Assembly: GCF_029625905.1 (NCBI RefSeq)
Contig: NZ_JARTLM010000004.1
Span: forward strand, 62,001-126,000
Direction of reading: 5' to 3'
From: Hydrogenovibrio sp. 3SP14C1
GTDB taxonomy: Bacteria; Pseudomonadota; Gammaproteobacteria; Thiomicrospirales; Thiomicrospiraceae
Length of the DNA stretch: 64,000 bases
The translations under genes and the position numbers were made by a program. A model generated the notes under the pieces. The model ran no database searches. It worked only from the letters and a program-made list of their open reading frames with translations, and was not told the origin of the DNA. This document shows, in pieces, positions 11,799 to 19,083 of this stretch (position 1 is its first letter; each line of letters begins with the position of its first letter).

Positions 11799-12449
11799 CT
11801 ACGGACTGACCGTCGTTAGACCCGCGGCATGCCATGCTTGCATACCGCCTCGATACCAATAAATTTTGTGCGCGGGATACCCCATACTCACCAGTGCTTT
11901 GATATTGGTGGGTGACTGACCGCACCAAGGCCCATTACAGAACATCACCAGCGTTTTGGCATGCGAAAAATCCCAAATATTATCGACAACCGACGCTCCA
12001 AACTGAAAGGTTAAAATCCCTTCCACCTCAAGCGGTTCAAAACTAGACGATTGAGGAAACAACTTTGTCCATGGAATATTGGTGGCACTCGGAATCGTTC
12101 CTTTCGCGACCCAATCCGGCGTTCGAGAATCAATGATTAAAATCGAATCATCCCCGGCCGCTTTTCGTTTTAGAAAGTCCAACATTTCCAACTCACCAAT
12201 CGTTTTCACGCCCGGCAATAAGTTCATCGGCTGTAAACAAAAAGGCGGGCAAGCGCGCGAGGTTAAAGCAAAATCTTCATCTATTTGATTCTGCTGATCT
12301 TGATTACGCATAATGGTCACAGGCTGTCCATTATGCTTGACGGTCACTTCAGCCAGTTTTTCTGTGATTTTAACATCAAGGTCGTGGGCCGCTTGTACTT
12401 GAAACGATAAAAAAAGAACCGAGCTTAAAATAAAAAATTTATTCAACAT
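11799..12449 (-). CDS. Secreted rhodanese-domain protein
   Basis: 216 residues. The N-terminus MLNKFFILSSVLFLSFQVQA is a signal peptide, so the protein is probably periplasmic. A single rhodanese domain follows, with DSRTPDWVAKGTIPSATNIPW and the active-site loop FCNGPWCGQS, whose first cysteine would carry persulfide sulfur. A segment with two cysteines (CPPFC) lies before the domain. Rhodaneses move sulfane sulfur; the natural donor and acceptor are unknown. The gene stands alone, transcribed away from the thrS promoter region. Confidence 0.85.
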   Translation of the reverse strand: MLNKFFILSSVLFLSFQVQAAHDLDVKITEKLAEVTVKHNGQPVTIMRNQDQQNQIDEDFALTSRACPPFCLQPMNLLPGVKTIGELEMLDFLKRKAAGDDSILIIDSRTPDWVAKGTIPSATNIPWTKLFPQSSSFEPLEVEGILTFQFGASVVDNIWDFSHAKTLVMFCNGPWCGQSPTNIKALVSMGYPAHKIYWYRGGMQAWHAAGLTTVSP

Positions 12450-12585
12450 TGCAACCGCCTTTACGCATTAAAGCGTTCATTCAAAAACACTAACGTATTG
12501 ATTAAAAAGAATTATCAATCAAATTCAGAATATCAAAGTTCTGAAACCCTGTCAAAGTAACGCGTTTAGGGCTTCAAATCACCGA

Positions 12586-13464
12586 CTAGAACAGGCCCGT
12601 TTGAGCGGCATCTTCCAAAGCCTTCTCAATCATTCCCTTAAAATCCGCCTCTGACAAATCAATTCTTTTCAAAACTGCTAAGGAGCGCTCACCCAACATA
12701 CCGGTTTCTGACACCACCAACCCATTGGAAACCCCTAAATAAAAAGCGCCGGCTTCCGCTAACAGCGTTAAATAAGCATTTTTTTGAAACGCCCTTTCAA
12801 TACGCTCAGGGGAATTGTGACCCAACACCCCCATCACTATAGATTGCGGCCATTCCCAGTTTTGAATAATTCTCGCCCCGACACTCGCATGAGATACCCC
12901 AAAAATGTTTCTTTCTGCTGACACTAAATGTGTTGCGCGCCCTAAAGAATTTTTTTCAACCTCTTTAATCCCCGCCTCCGAATAGGTCGCTAAAATAAAA
13001 ACGCCGATATCATGCAACAGCCCCATCAAGAAAGCTTCATACTCATTCACCTTAAAATAAGGCGCTAACGACTGCGCAATAAAAGCCGAAACCATCGAAT
13101 GTTTCAAAAAATCCGTCTCATTCAACGGCACTTTGCTTTGGCACATGTCTAAGAAACTCAACGCCACAATCATAATGCGAACATCGTTAACACCCAGCAA
13201 ATAAACCGCCTTGGCAACTTCGGTTACCCTTTTACCTGAAGGGGCGTATTTTGCACTATTGGCAGTTTTAATCACCCCGGCCATCATTCGTGGGTCGGAC
13301 TTCAATAAATCTGCCACTTCATCCACATGCGTGCCTTCTGGTTGATCAACCAGACGATCAAATTCCGTCAACATTTTGGAAAAACTGGGTAAGCGCTTTA
13401 CCTCTGCCAGTGCATCAATCACATCGGCACTGGTCACTTTATGGTTTGATACAGCTTGTTTCAT
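12586..13464 (-). CDS. HDOD domain signalling protein (second of a tandem pair)
   Basis: 292 residues, nearly all an HDOD domain (about 20-220): LPSFSKMLTEFDRLVDQPE, then DPRMMAGVIKTANSAKYAP, LLGVNDVRIMIVALSF and LMGLLHDIGVFILATYSE. HDOD proteins are non-catalytic relatives of HD phosphohydrolases that act in signalling and motility circuits in several proteobacteria. It lies 16 bases after a second HDOD gene of similar length and layout, so the pair arose by duplication and is probably co-transcribed. No output domain is attached. Confidence 0.85.
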   Translation of the reverse strand: MKQAVSNHKVTSADVIDALAEVKRLPSFSKMLTEFDRLVDQPEGTHVDEVADLLKSDPRMMAGVIKTANSAKYAPSGKRVTEVAKAVYLLGVNDVRIMIVALSFLDMCQSKVPLNETDFLKHSMVSAFIAQSLAPYFKVNEYEAFLMGLLHDIGVFILATYSEAGIKEVEKNSLGRATHLVSAERNIFGVSHASVGARIIQNWEWPQSIVMGVLGHNSPERIERAFQKNAYLTLLAEAGAFYLGVSNGLVVSETGMLGERSLAVLKRIDLSEADFKGMIEKALEDAAQTGLF

Positions 13465-13480
13465 AAGACGTGCTTCATAC

Positions 13481-14374
13481 TTAAATTAAACTCGATTCTT
13501 TTGCCCATTCTGCCGCACTAAGCACCAAGTCATTATAGTGCTCAAGGGGTAATCCAAAATATTCCAATCCATTCAATAAAGTATCGGTCGGAACATCCCC
13601 TTTATGCGTCACAACGCCATTGGTGAGCCCACCAAAGAAAGCGCCCTGTTCCGCTAAATACGTTAAATACGCGTAATTTTGAAATTCTTCCGGCGCAGCA
13701 TGCGGTGCATGATGCATGGCAACGCCCATCACCACCTCTTTCGGAAAACGCCATTGTTGCAATAAACGCCCACCTAAGACAGCATGGTTCGTCCCAAAAA
13801 CAGACTGTTCAGCTTGTACATAAAAAGCCGCATCCCCTGCAGACTCTTGAATTACTTGTTTATACTTCTCACGACTTTCTATTGCCAGTAGATACGCTCC
13901 AATATCATGCATCAAGCCACATAAAAAGGCTTCTCCCTGATCAAAGTGAACCGCTTTTGCCAACGCCTGTGCAATAAAAGCCGACAGCATGGCATGCCGC
14001 ATAAATTCTTTTTCACTGAAAGGCGGTTTGGTTTTAACCGTCGATTGGTAATTAATAGCGTGCGCCATCATTCGCACATCCTGAGTGCCAAGACGCTGAA
14101 CCGCTTCTTCGATGTTGGTAATATTATAACCAGGCGAATAACGCGCAGAATTAACCGCACCAATAATACCGGCGGTTAAACGCGGGTCCTGTGCCACTAA
14201 AGCGGCCACCTCATCTAAATGAACATCCTTATTCGAAGAGAGCATCTGCTCTAATTTCATCAAGGCATTAGGGAAGCGTGGCAAATCATCCAATACTTTT
14301 AATCTTTCTAAAATAACTCGACTGACATTGGGCTTTGCTTGTTTTTTTTCTTGAACGTCTTGAACTGCTGACAC
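13481..14374 (-). CDS. HDOD domain signalling protein (first of a tandem pair)
   Basis: 297 residues with the same single-domain architecture as the following gene: LPRFPNALMKLEQMLS, DPRLTAGIIGAVNSARYSP, RLGTQDVRMMAHAINY and LCGLMHDIGAYLLAIES. The two proteins share motif order throughout but differ at many positions, indicating an old duplication. It is the first gene of the pair, preceded by a 478-base intergenic region shared with the divergent PCMT-like gene. Confidence 0.85.
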   Translation of the reverse strand: MSAVQDVQEKKQAKPNVSRVILERLKVLDDLPRFPNALMKLEQMLSSNKDVHLDEVAALVAQDPRLTAGIIGAVNSARYSPGYNITNIEEAVQRLGTQDVRMMAHAINYQSTVKTKPPFSEKEFMRHAMLSAFIAQALAKAVHFDQGEAFLCGLMHDIGAYLLAIESREKYKQVIQESAGDAAFYVQAEQSVFGTNHAVLGGRLLQQWRFPKEVVMGVAMHHAPHAAPEEFQNYAYLTYLAEQGAFFGGLTNGVVTHKGDVPTDTLLNGLEYFGLPLEHYNDLVLSAAEWAKESSLI

Positions 14375-14582
14375 GTCATCAAATTCCTTTCAATTGACCA
14401 GAACAGAATTAACTTTTTAACCGTTGCCACGCTAACACACCTCATTCCAAAAACCTTAACAATATTCACGGCTTTGACGCAAACTCAGCAACCCAAGAAA
14501 ATATACCTTTTTCAAAAACAATGAGCAACTCTCTAACCCCACACAAAGCCCTTAAAGACAACTTTTTGAACCATCACTAACA

Positions 14583-14608
14583 AAAACAGCCTGGCCTGGC
14601 TGTTTTTT
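14583..14608 (+). terminator. Intrinsic terminator-like hairpin
   Basis: AACAGCC-TGGCCT-GGCTGTT followed by TTTTT. It points in the + direction but lies upstream of the + strand gene, with no + strand gene before it; it may end an unannotated small transcript. Confidence 0.55.
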
Positions 14609-14723
14609 AGAATAAAGGCTTAAAGTAAGCTTCTTAAGCTGGCACATCTCAAACCGCTCTGCTTCTTGAATTGCTTCACAACAGGCACAATCTATTAACC
14701 TGTTTTTCACGATAAAATTCAGC

Positions 14724-14729
14724 TATAAT
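14724..14729 (+). promoter_or_regulatory. Candidate -10 box for the PCMT-like gene
   Basis: Perfect TATAAT with an AT-rich upstream region and only a weak -35. It would give a leader of about 115 bases. Confidence 0.45.
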
Positions 14730-14749
14730 TAAGCGCCTATTTTTTTGGC

Positions 14750-14788
14750 AAGCCATTTTTATTCACACCCCAAACCGGTGAATGGCTT
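14750..14788 (+). promoter_or_regulatory. Stem-loop in the leader of the PCMT-like gene
   Basis: AAGCCA (14750-14755) pairs with TGGCTT (14783-14788), and TTCAC pairs with GTGAA inside it, separated by a one-sided bulge. It lies in the predicted 5' untranslated region. I do not recognise it as a known riboswitch. Confidence 0.4.
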
Positions 14789-14852
14789 AATGCAACGCCG
14801 ATCCATACAGAGACATTGGCCAATAAAATAAGAACCTAAAAGGAACGAAACA

Positions 14853-15500
14853 ATGAACTATGAACAAGCACGCTTTAACATGGTAGAGCAACAAATACGC
14901 CCTTGGGACGTATTAGACCCTAAAGTACTCGACTTGTTCATGTCGACGCCACGCCATGAGTTTGTGGCCGAATCACAGCAAGCGCTTGCTTACAGTGATA
15001 TTGAACTGCCCATTGGCGAAGGGCAAACCATGCTGCCTCCCAGAATTGAAGCACGCATTTTACAAGCCTTGGACACCGCCGAAAATGAAAGCGTATTGGA
15101 AGTCGGAACCGGGTCAGGTTACACCACCGCCCTATTGGCCAAAAGCGCTCAAGAGGTCACGACAGTGGAAATTTTTCCTGCTTTACAAGAAACCGCAAAA
15201 ACACGTTTAAAAGCGTTTGACAATATCCATTTTGAACAAGGCGATGCCGCTCAAAACTGGGACGATGGCAAGCATTATGATGTGATTTTTCTAACAGGGG
15301 CCGTTGCCAGTGTTCCGGAAGCTTACAAACAAAAATTAAATTTAGGCGGGCGTCTGGCACTAACGGTAGGACAAGATCACGTGATGACAACCCAGATAGT
15401 CACTCGAGTCAGTGACACAGAATGGGAAACCGAAACACTGTTTGAAACCGTGTTACCTTTTTTGATTCATGCCGAAGCCAAAGACACCTTTACGCTTTAG
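14853..15500 (+). CDS. Protein-L-isoaspartate O-methyltransferase family protein
   Basis: 215 residues of PCMT-type methyltransferase. The N-terminus NYEQARFNMVEQQIRPWDVL and STPRHEFVAES are typical, and the SAM motif VLEVGTGSGYTTALLA begins near residue 80. The substrate segment usual for Pcm is replaced by LPIGEGQTMLPPRIEARIL, as in the divergent branch of this family found in many proteobacteria, so repair of isoaspartate is possible but not certain. An AAAGGA ribosome-binding site precedes the ATG. The gene is alone. Confidence 0.8.
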   Translation: MNYEQARFNMVEQQIRPWDVLDPKVLDLFMSTPRHEFVAESQQALAYSDIELPIGEGQTMLPPRIEARILQALDTAENESVLEVGTGSGYTTALLAKSAQEVTTVEIFPALQETAKTRLKAFDNIHFEQGDAAQNWDDGKHYDVIFLTGAVASVPEAYKQKLNLGGRLALTVGQDHVMTTQIVTRVSDTEWETETLFETVLPFLIHAEAKDTFTL

Positions 15501-15784
15501 ATCGCGCATAGTAGCGATTTAATCTGCCCCCTAATAACGTCATACCAACCCCTCTCGTCATGCCGGACTTACCTCGGCATTTCTAACCCACAGTAACCGT
15601 CATGCCGGATTTGATCCGGCATCCCTAACCGACTATGCACACCTTAAGAGATTCCGGCCTGCGCCGGAATGACGTGCAATGGGCGGGAATGACGTAGGCG
15701 CCGGTGACGTACACCCTTGTCATGCCGGACTTGATCCGGCATCTCTATCTTCAACAACAACTTTATGCTGAACTTATGTCTGAC
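15501..15784. other. Intergenic repeat-rich stretch left of the GIY-YIG gene
   Basis: No gene. It holds three copies of palindrome A (15556, 15598, 15718) and one of palindrome B (15649-15676) plus degenerate GAATGACG tails. Confidence 0.75.
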
Positions 15785-16386
15785 CTAAATAATTTCATTC
15801 CATAAATCTTGCCAATTTGAGTTGATTCCAGAAATCAAATCATCCTTCCATTCTCTACGCCAGTTTTTTAATTGCTTCTCTCGTGCGATAGCACTTACCA
15901 TTTCTTGATGAATTTCAAAATAAACCAATTTATCAACGTTATACTTCTTAGTAAAACCTTCAATTAAATGATTTTTATGTTGGTAAACTCGTTGGGACAA
16001 ATTCGAAGTGACGCCAACATATAAAACCTTATTTGATTGGTTTGTCAAAATATAAACAGCGGGCTGCTTCATCAAAAAACCTCGCTAATCAAGCTTTTAA
16101 ATTATAAAAGATTCCGGCTTTCGCCGGAATGACGTGTGGGAGCTAGAATGACGAATAGAGGCATGAGTGACGTATGTACATTAGAATAATAACCCCGTCA
16201 TGCCGGACTTGATCCGGCATCTCTAACCGACTATGCACACCTTAAGAGATTCCGGCCTGCACCGGAATGACGTGTGGAGACCAGAATGACCAGGGGCCGG
16301 AATGACATGTGGGAACAGGAGTGACATGCGTGAACGAGAATAACAAAATCCACGTCATGCCGGACTAGATCCGGCATCTTTAACCA
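15556..16386. repeat. Palindromic repeat array (A and B units) surrounding a GIY-YIG gene
   Basis: Unit A (consensus CGTCATGCCGGACTTGATCC then GGCATCTCTAAC) occurs at 15556, 15598, 15718, 16196 and 16353. Unit B (AGATTCCGGCCTGCGCCGG then AATGACG) occurs at 15649, 16109 and 16248. A, a 20-odd-base linker and B form a 79-base composite present at 15598-15676 and 16196-16274 with three mismatches. The middle unit has A at 15718 and B at 16109, and the GIY-YIG gene occupies the linker position between them. Confidence 0.85.
15785..16075 (-). CDS. Small GIY-YIG domain protein inside the repeat array
   Basis: 96 residues consisting of a single GIY-YIG nuclease-type domain: VYILTNQSNKVLYVGVTSNL gives the two strand motifs (YIL and YVG), followed by RVYQHK, a conserved Tyr-Glu region (LVYFEIHQ) and AIAREKQLKNWRREWK. 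It belongs to the abundant stand-alone family whose cellular role is unknown. It sits between one A and one B palindrome, in the place taken by a short linker in the two flanking composites. It is not linked to neighbouring genes by operon spacing. Confidence 0.85.
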   Translation of the reverse strand: MMKQPAVYILTNQSNKVLYVGVTSNLSQRVYQHKNHLIEGFTKKYNVDKLVYFEIHQEMVSAIAREKQLKNWRREWKDDLISGINSNWQDLWNEII

Positions 16387-16406
16387 GCGTAAAACATTCG
16401 AGCTCA
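16076..16406. other. Intergenic repeat-rich stretch right of the GIY-YIG gene
   Basis: No gene. It holds B (16109), the composite A-linker-B (16196-16274), a degenerate tandem of about 16-19 bases built on GAATGAC (16260-16346) and a final A (16353-16386). Confidence 0.75.
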
Positions 16407-17267
16407 TCACAACCCCTGATCTAACCGAATTCGCATAAAAACAGGAAAGCGTGGTTTTCCAGACCCCGTCAGACCATAGTACTTAAACGTAATCCATTGT
16501 CCGATTTTAGGAGGATGCTTTCTTTCCTGCAAACTTAAACCAGAGCCAATCGACAATCGCATCTTGCCCTGCCAATCACACCGTAAAACACCAACCAACC
16601 CGGTAATTTTACCTTTTCCCGGTTTATACCCCACCACCAGACACTCATCATCTTCATAAGCTTTCATTTTCAAAGCTTGATCACTTCGCCCGGTTTCATG
16701 CAACCGATTCGGCGCTCGTAAAACCAGCCCTTCCGCCCCCATGGCAGTCAGCCGCTCAAATTCCGCTTTTAAATGTGCCTCACTTCTAATACGTGTTTGC
16801 GGAATAATCTTCACATGCGGCAATGAATGTTCCACCAAATAATCTTTTAGCACAGCCAAACGATCCATCAAATTGCCAGCTTGATTCGGCACCTCAAAAA
16901 CTTGATAGGAAACAGCATGCCACCGATCATCCGGTTGTTGTTGCCGAACAATGGAGACTACATTTTCAAAATCTTGTCGCTTCGTCCATAGCTCTCCATC
17001 TAATTCAAACGGCGGAAAGTCTTCAACAAACCAACTCGGCGCTTGAATCTCATGCCCTCCTCTGGAAATTAATGTCTTTCCATTCCACTTAGCTCGAACG
17101 CCATCCAGCTTCTCACTCATCCACCAACCGATCACCGCTTGGTTTTCCTGATACGTTTGCAACAACAGCATTTTGGGCGGACCGGCACCTGCCAATGAGC
17201 TAAAGAAATTGAATCCTATAAACGCAAAAAGGAGGCAAAGCCCCCTTTTACAATGACAAATTCGCAT
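16407..17267 (-). CDS. ligE: Periplasmic ATP-dependent DNA ligase, LigE type
   Basis: 286 residues. A hydrophobic N-terminal segment ending in an AGA-type site predicts export. The ligase motifs are complete: KLDGVR (motif I, catalytic lysine), FELDGELW (III), YQVFEVP (IIIa), EGLVLRAP (IV) and ALKMKAY (V), with a short C-terminal OB domain. Small exported ligases of this type lack extra DNA-binding domains and are associated with competence. It starts 5 bases after comEA, so the two are co-transcribed, placing the ligase in DNA uptake or extracellular DNA handling. Confidence 0.88.
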   Translation of the reverse strand: MRICHCKRGLCLLFAFIGFNFFSSLAGAGPPKMLLLQTYQENQAVIGWWMSEKLDGVRAKWNGKTLISRGGHEIQAPSWFVEDFPPFELDGELWTKRQDFENVVSIVRQQQPDDRWHAVSYQVFEVPNQAGNLMDRLAVLKDYLVEHSLPHVKIIPQTRIRSEAHLKAEFERLTAMGAEGLVLRAPNRLHETGRSDQALKMKAYEDDECLVVGYKPGKGKITGLVGVLRCDWQGKMRLSIGSGLSLQERKHPPKIGQWITFKYYGLTGSGKPRFPVFMRIRLDQGL

Positions 17268-17272
17268 ATGGA

Positions 17273-17536
17273 TTATTTTGGATCAGACAATAAAATATCT
17301 TTTTTATTCTTGGCAATCGTCTTAGCGCCAATGCCTTTTACCTGGCCTAATGACTCAACCGTTTTAAAATCGACATGCGCTTTACGGTACGTCACAATGG
17401 CTTCCGCTTTCACTTGACCAACACCACTCAGTGAAGCCGCCATTTCTTCAGCTGACGCGTTATTCACATTCACCGGCGCCGCCAACACACTGACCGACAA
17501 AAACAAACCAAACATAAGTGCAACTAACTTAATCAT
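17273..17536 (-). CDS. comEA: ComEA-type helix-hairpin-helix DNA-binding protein
   Basis: 87 residues: a signal peptide (MIKLVALMFGLFLSVSVLAA) followed by a double helix-hairpin-helix, VNVNNASAEEMAASLSGVGQ and LGQVKGIGAKTIAKNK. Single-domain ComEA homologues bind incoming double-stranded DNA in the periplasm and ratchet it inward during transformation. The gene leads an operon with ligE. A 223-base gap upstream separates it from wzz. Confidence 0.9.
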   Translation of the reverse strand: MIKLVALMFGLFLSVSVLAAPVNVNNASAEEMAASLSGVGQVKAEAIVTYRKAHVDFKTVESLGQVKGIGAKTIAKNKKDILLSDPK

Positions 17537-17716
17537 GAAAGTATCCTTTTCTAATATTTTAAATGTAGTGTTTTCGCTATCGTCTTAATAAAGACACGGT
17601 TCAAGAATACTCAAAATAAGTATTTTTTCTTAAACACAAAAAACGATACTACTACAAACATTCGGAAAAAGAAAATAATTTCAATTTGTTAGCTAAAACC
17701 GACACGCTTGAAACAA

Positions 17717-17740
17717 AAAAGGAGGCCTATGCCTCCTTTT
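17717..17740 (-). terminator. Intrinsic terminator of wzz
   Basis: AAAGGAGGC-CTAT-GCCTCCTTTT forms a strong stem, with a run of T on the - strand after it, about 20 bases past the wzz stop. Confidence 0.85.
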
Positions 17741-17759
17741 CACTTCCCGACCCTTTAGA

Positions 17760-18890
17760 CTAACTGGCCGCTAACGTCGCTTTTCTGTTTTTGATGGCAC
17801 GACGAATCAGTGCAATAAACACACCCAACATCAACCCCAGCACACCGGAAACGGCCAGAATTAACGCTTTTTTAGGTTTGACTTTATCGGCATAAGTCGC
17901 CACCGCATCAATCCGGACCACACCAAACTCATCCTTGGCAATTTTTAAGTTTTGCAACTGTTGTAAGCTTTGCTGCCAAGCACGTAAATTTTCAATAAAC
18001 GGATCATCATTCTTCCGAGCTTCAAGCACCTTCTTTTCTGCCATCAATAAATCTGAACCCAGCATATATAACGGAAAGCTCTGAGACTCAGCGCTATTGA
18101 CATTATTAATATTCAAACTCGGTCCCTTGGAAATCGGCTTTTGGATATTCAGACTTTGCGTGATGGCAATGGCTTCGTTTAACTGCGCCAATTTATCCAA
18201 ACGACGGTCTAATTCCACCTGGCGCGCACTGTCGATTTTTTGTTTTAATTGACGCTCCCTTGTAACTTTTTCTACATGGATTTGAGTATAAAGCTGTTGA
18301 ACAGTCTTTTTTTGAGCCATTGTGACTAATTCGTTTACTCTTTTTGCTACCTCTTGTTCTGGCAAAGGTAACGCTAAACTTACAGAGAAACCACCCAAAT
18401 CCGATTCTTTATTAAAAGGCGTCACAGAAAAGTTTTGAACAAATTCATCAAACGCATCTTTGTAGGCTTTAATTTGTTCTTTTTCAGAAAGTTTTTCATA
18501 ATCAGGTTCATATAATTGAATTAAATCATGCTGATCAAACAATTTTGTTAAATTTTGCCGAGATTCCAAATTGGTTTTAAATGCGTCAAACACATCTTTA
18601 ACCGTATAAGCGTTAGCGTTAGCGTTAGCGTTAGCGTTAGCGTTTAATAGAATACTCAATTCATTCATCGGCAACACATCTTCTTTCGTAGGCGGCAATA
18701 AATAACTGGTTGCTTTATAAACCGGTGTCACCGAAAAAGCATAAATGGCGCCCAAAGCGACCACGACAAAAAAAGACAAGAAAACCGTCCATTTCTCTTC
18801 AACCAAACCATTCCAAAGCTCAAATAAATCAATTTCATCCTCCATCGAAGCATTTTCTTCAAAATGCGGGCGTACTGGCTGTTTTTCCAT
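17760..18890 (-). CDS. wzz: Wzz/chain-length determinant family protein
   Basis: 376 residues with the two-membrane-helix architecture of polysaccharide co-polymerases. TM1 is near residues 35-57 (VFLSFFVVVALGAIYAF), followed by PVYKATSYLLPP; a long periplasmic coiled part comes next, and TM2 near 345-365 (ALILAVSGVLGLMLGVFIAL). No C-terminal kinase domain is present. It would set O-antigen or capsule chain length. Near residues 84-95 it contains six Asn-Ala repeats encoded by a pure hexanucleotide microsatellite. It is near, but not in, the main polysaccharide operon. Confidence 0.88.
   Translation of the reverse strand: MEKQPVRPHFEENASMEDEIDLFELWNGLVEEKWTVFLSFFVVVALGAIYAFSVTPVYKATSYLLPPTKEDVLPMNELSILLNANANANANANAYTVKDVFDAFKTNLESRQNLTKLFDQHDLIQLYEPDYEKLSEKEQIKAYKDAFDEFVQNFSVTPFNKESDLGGFSVSLALPLPEQEVAKRVNELVTMAQKKTVQQLYTQIHVEKVTRERQLKQKIDSARQVELDRRLDKLAQLNEAIAITQSLNIQKPISKGPSLNINNVNSAESQSFPLYMLGSDLLMAEKKVLEARKNDDPFIENLRAWQQSLQQLQNLKIAKDEFGVVRIDAVATYADKVKPKKALILAVSGVLGLMLGVFIALIRRAIKNRKATLAAS
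18609..18644. repeat. Hexanucleotide microsatellite (AGCGTT)6 in wzz
   Basis: Six perfect tandem copies of AGCGTT, read on the - strand as AAC-GCT (Asn-Ala). Copy-number change keeps the frame and would lengthen or shorten the periplasmic segment just after TM1. Confidence 0.9.
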
Positions 18891-18959
18891 AAATCTTAAA
18901 CTCTTTTATTTATCAAAATTACGAATCATTGTTCTGATCAAAAGTATACCGAAAAACGG

Positions 18960-18969
18960 CCAGGCCTGG
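18960..18969. repeat. CCAGGCCTGG palindrome upstream of wzz
   Basis: Exact copy in the gap between wzz and the 249-residue gene; on the - strand it is followed by CCGTTTTT, so it may also help terminate transcription. Confidence 0.75.
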
Positions 18970-18992
18970 GTATTTTTACGACGGGCATTCAA

Positions 18993-19014
18993 AGAAAAAA
19001 CCCGTTCAACGGGC
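18993..19014 (-). terminator. Short terminator-like hairpin after the 249-residue gene
   Basis: CCCGT-TCA-ACGGG followed on the - strand by six T. Confidence 0.5.
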
Positions 19015-19083
19015 GCAAAACTTATTAACGCTTTCCCAAAAAAATCAGCAAAGCCCGTTTAGCCCTTTAAAAACAGGCTACCT

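Larger units (their letters stand above)
14375..14852. other. 478-base divergent intergenic region
   Basis: No gene is visible. It contains a terminator-like hairpin at 14583-14608, a TATAAT at 14724-14729 facing the PCMT-like gene, and a long bulged stem-loop at 14750-14788 in that gene's leader. The HDOD promoter should also lie here, but I see no strong consensus. Confidence 0.6.

Noticed and set aside
15556..16386. Regular repeats that could suggest a CRISPR array
   Set aside because: The units are palindromes of two kinds with uneven spacing (about 40 to 480 bases), a gene lies inside, and there are no cas genes or uniform spacers.
18609..18644. wzz repeat as an on/off phase-variation switch
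   Set aside because: The unit is six bases, so gain or loss never shifts the frame; only length tuning is possible.
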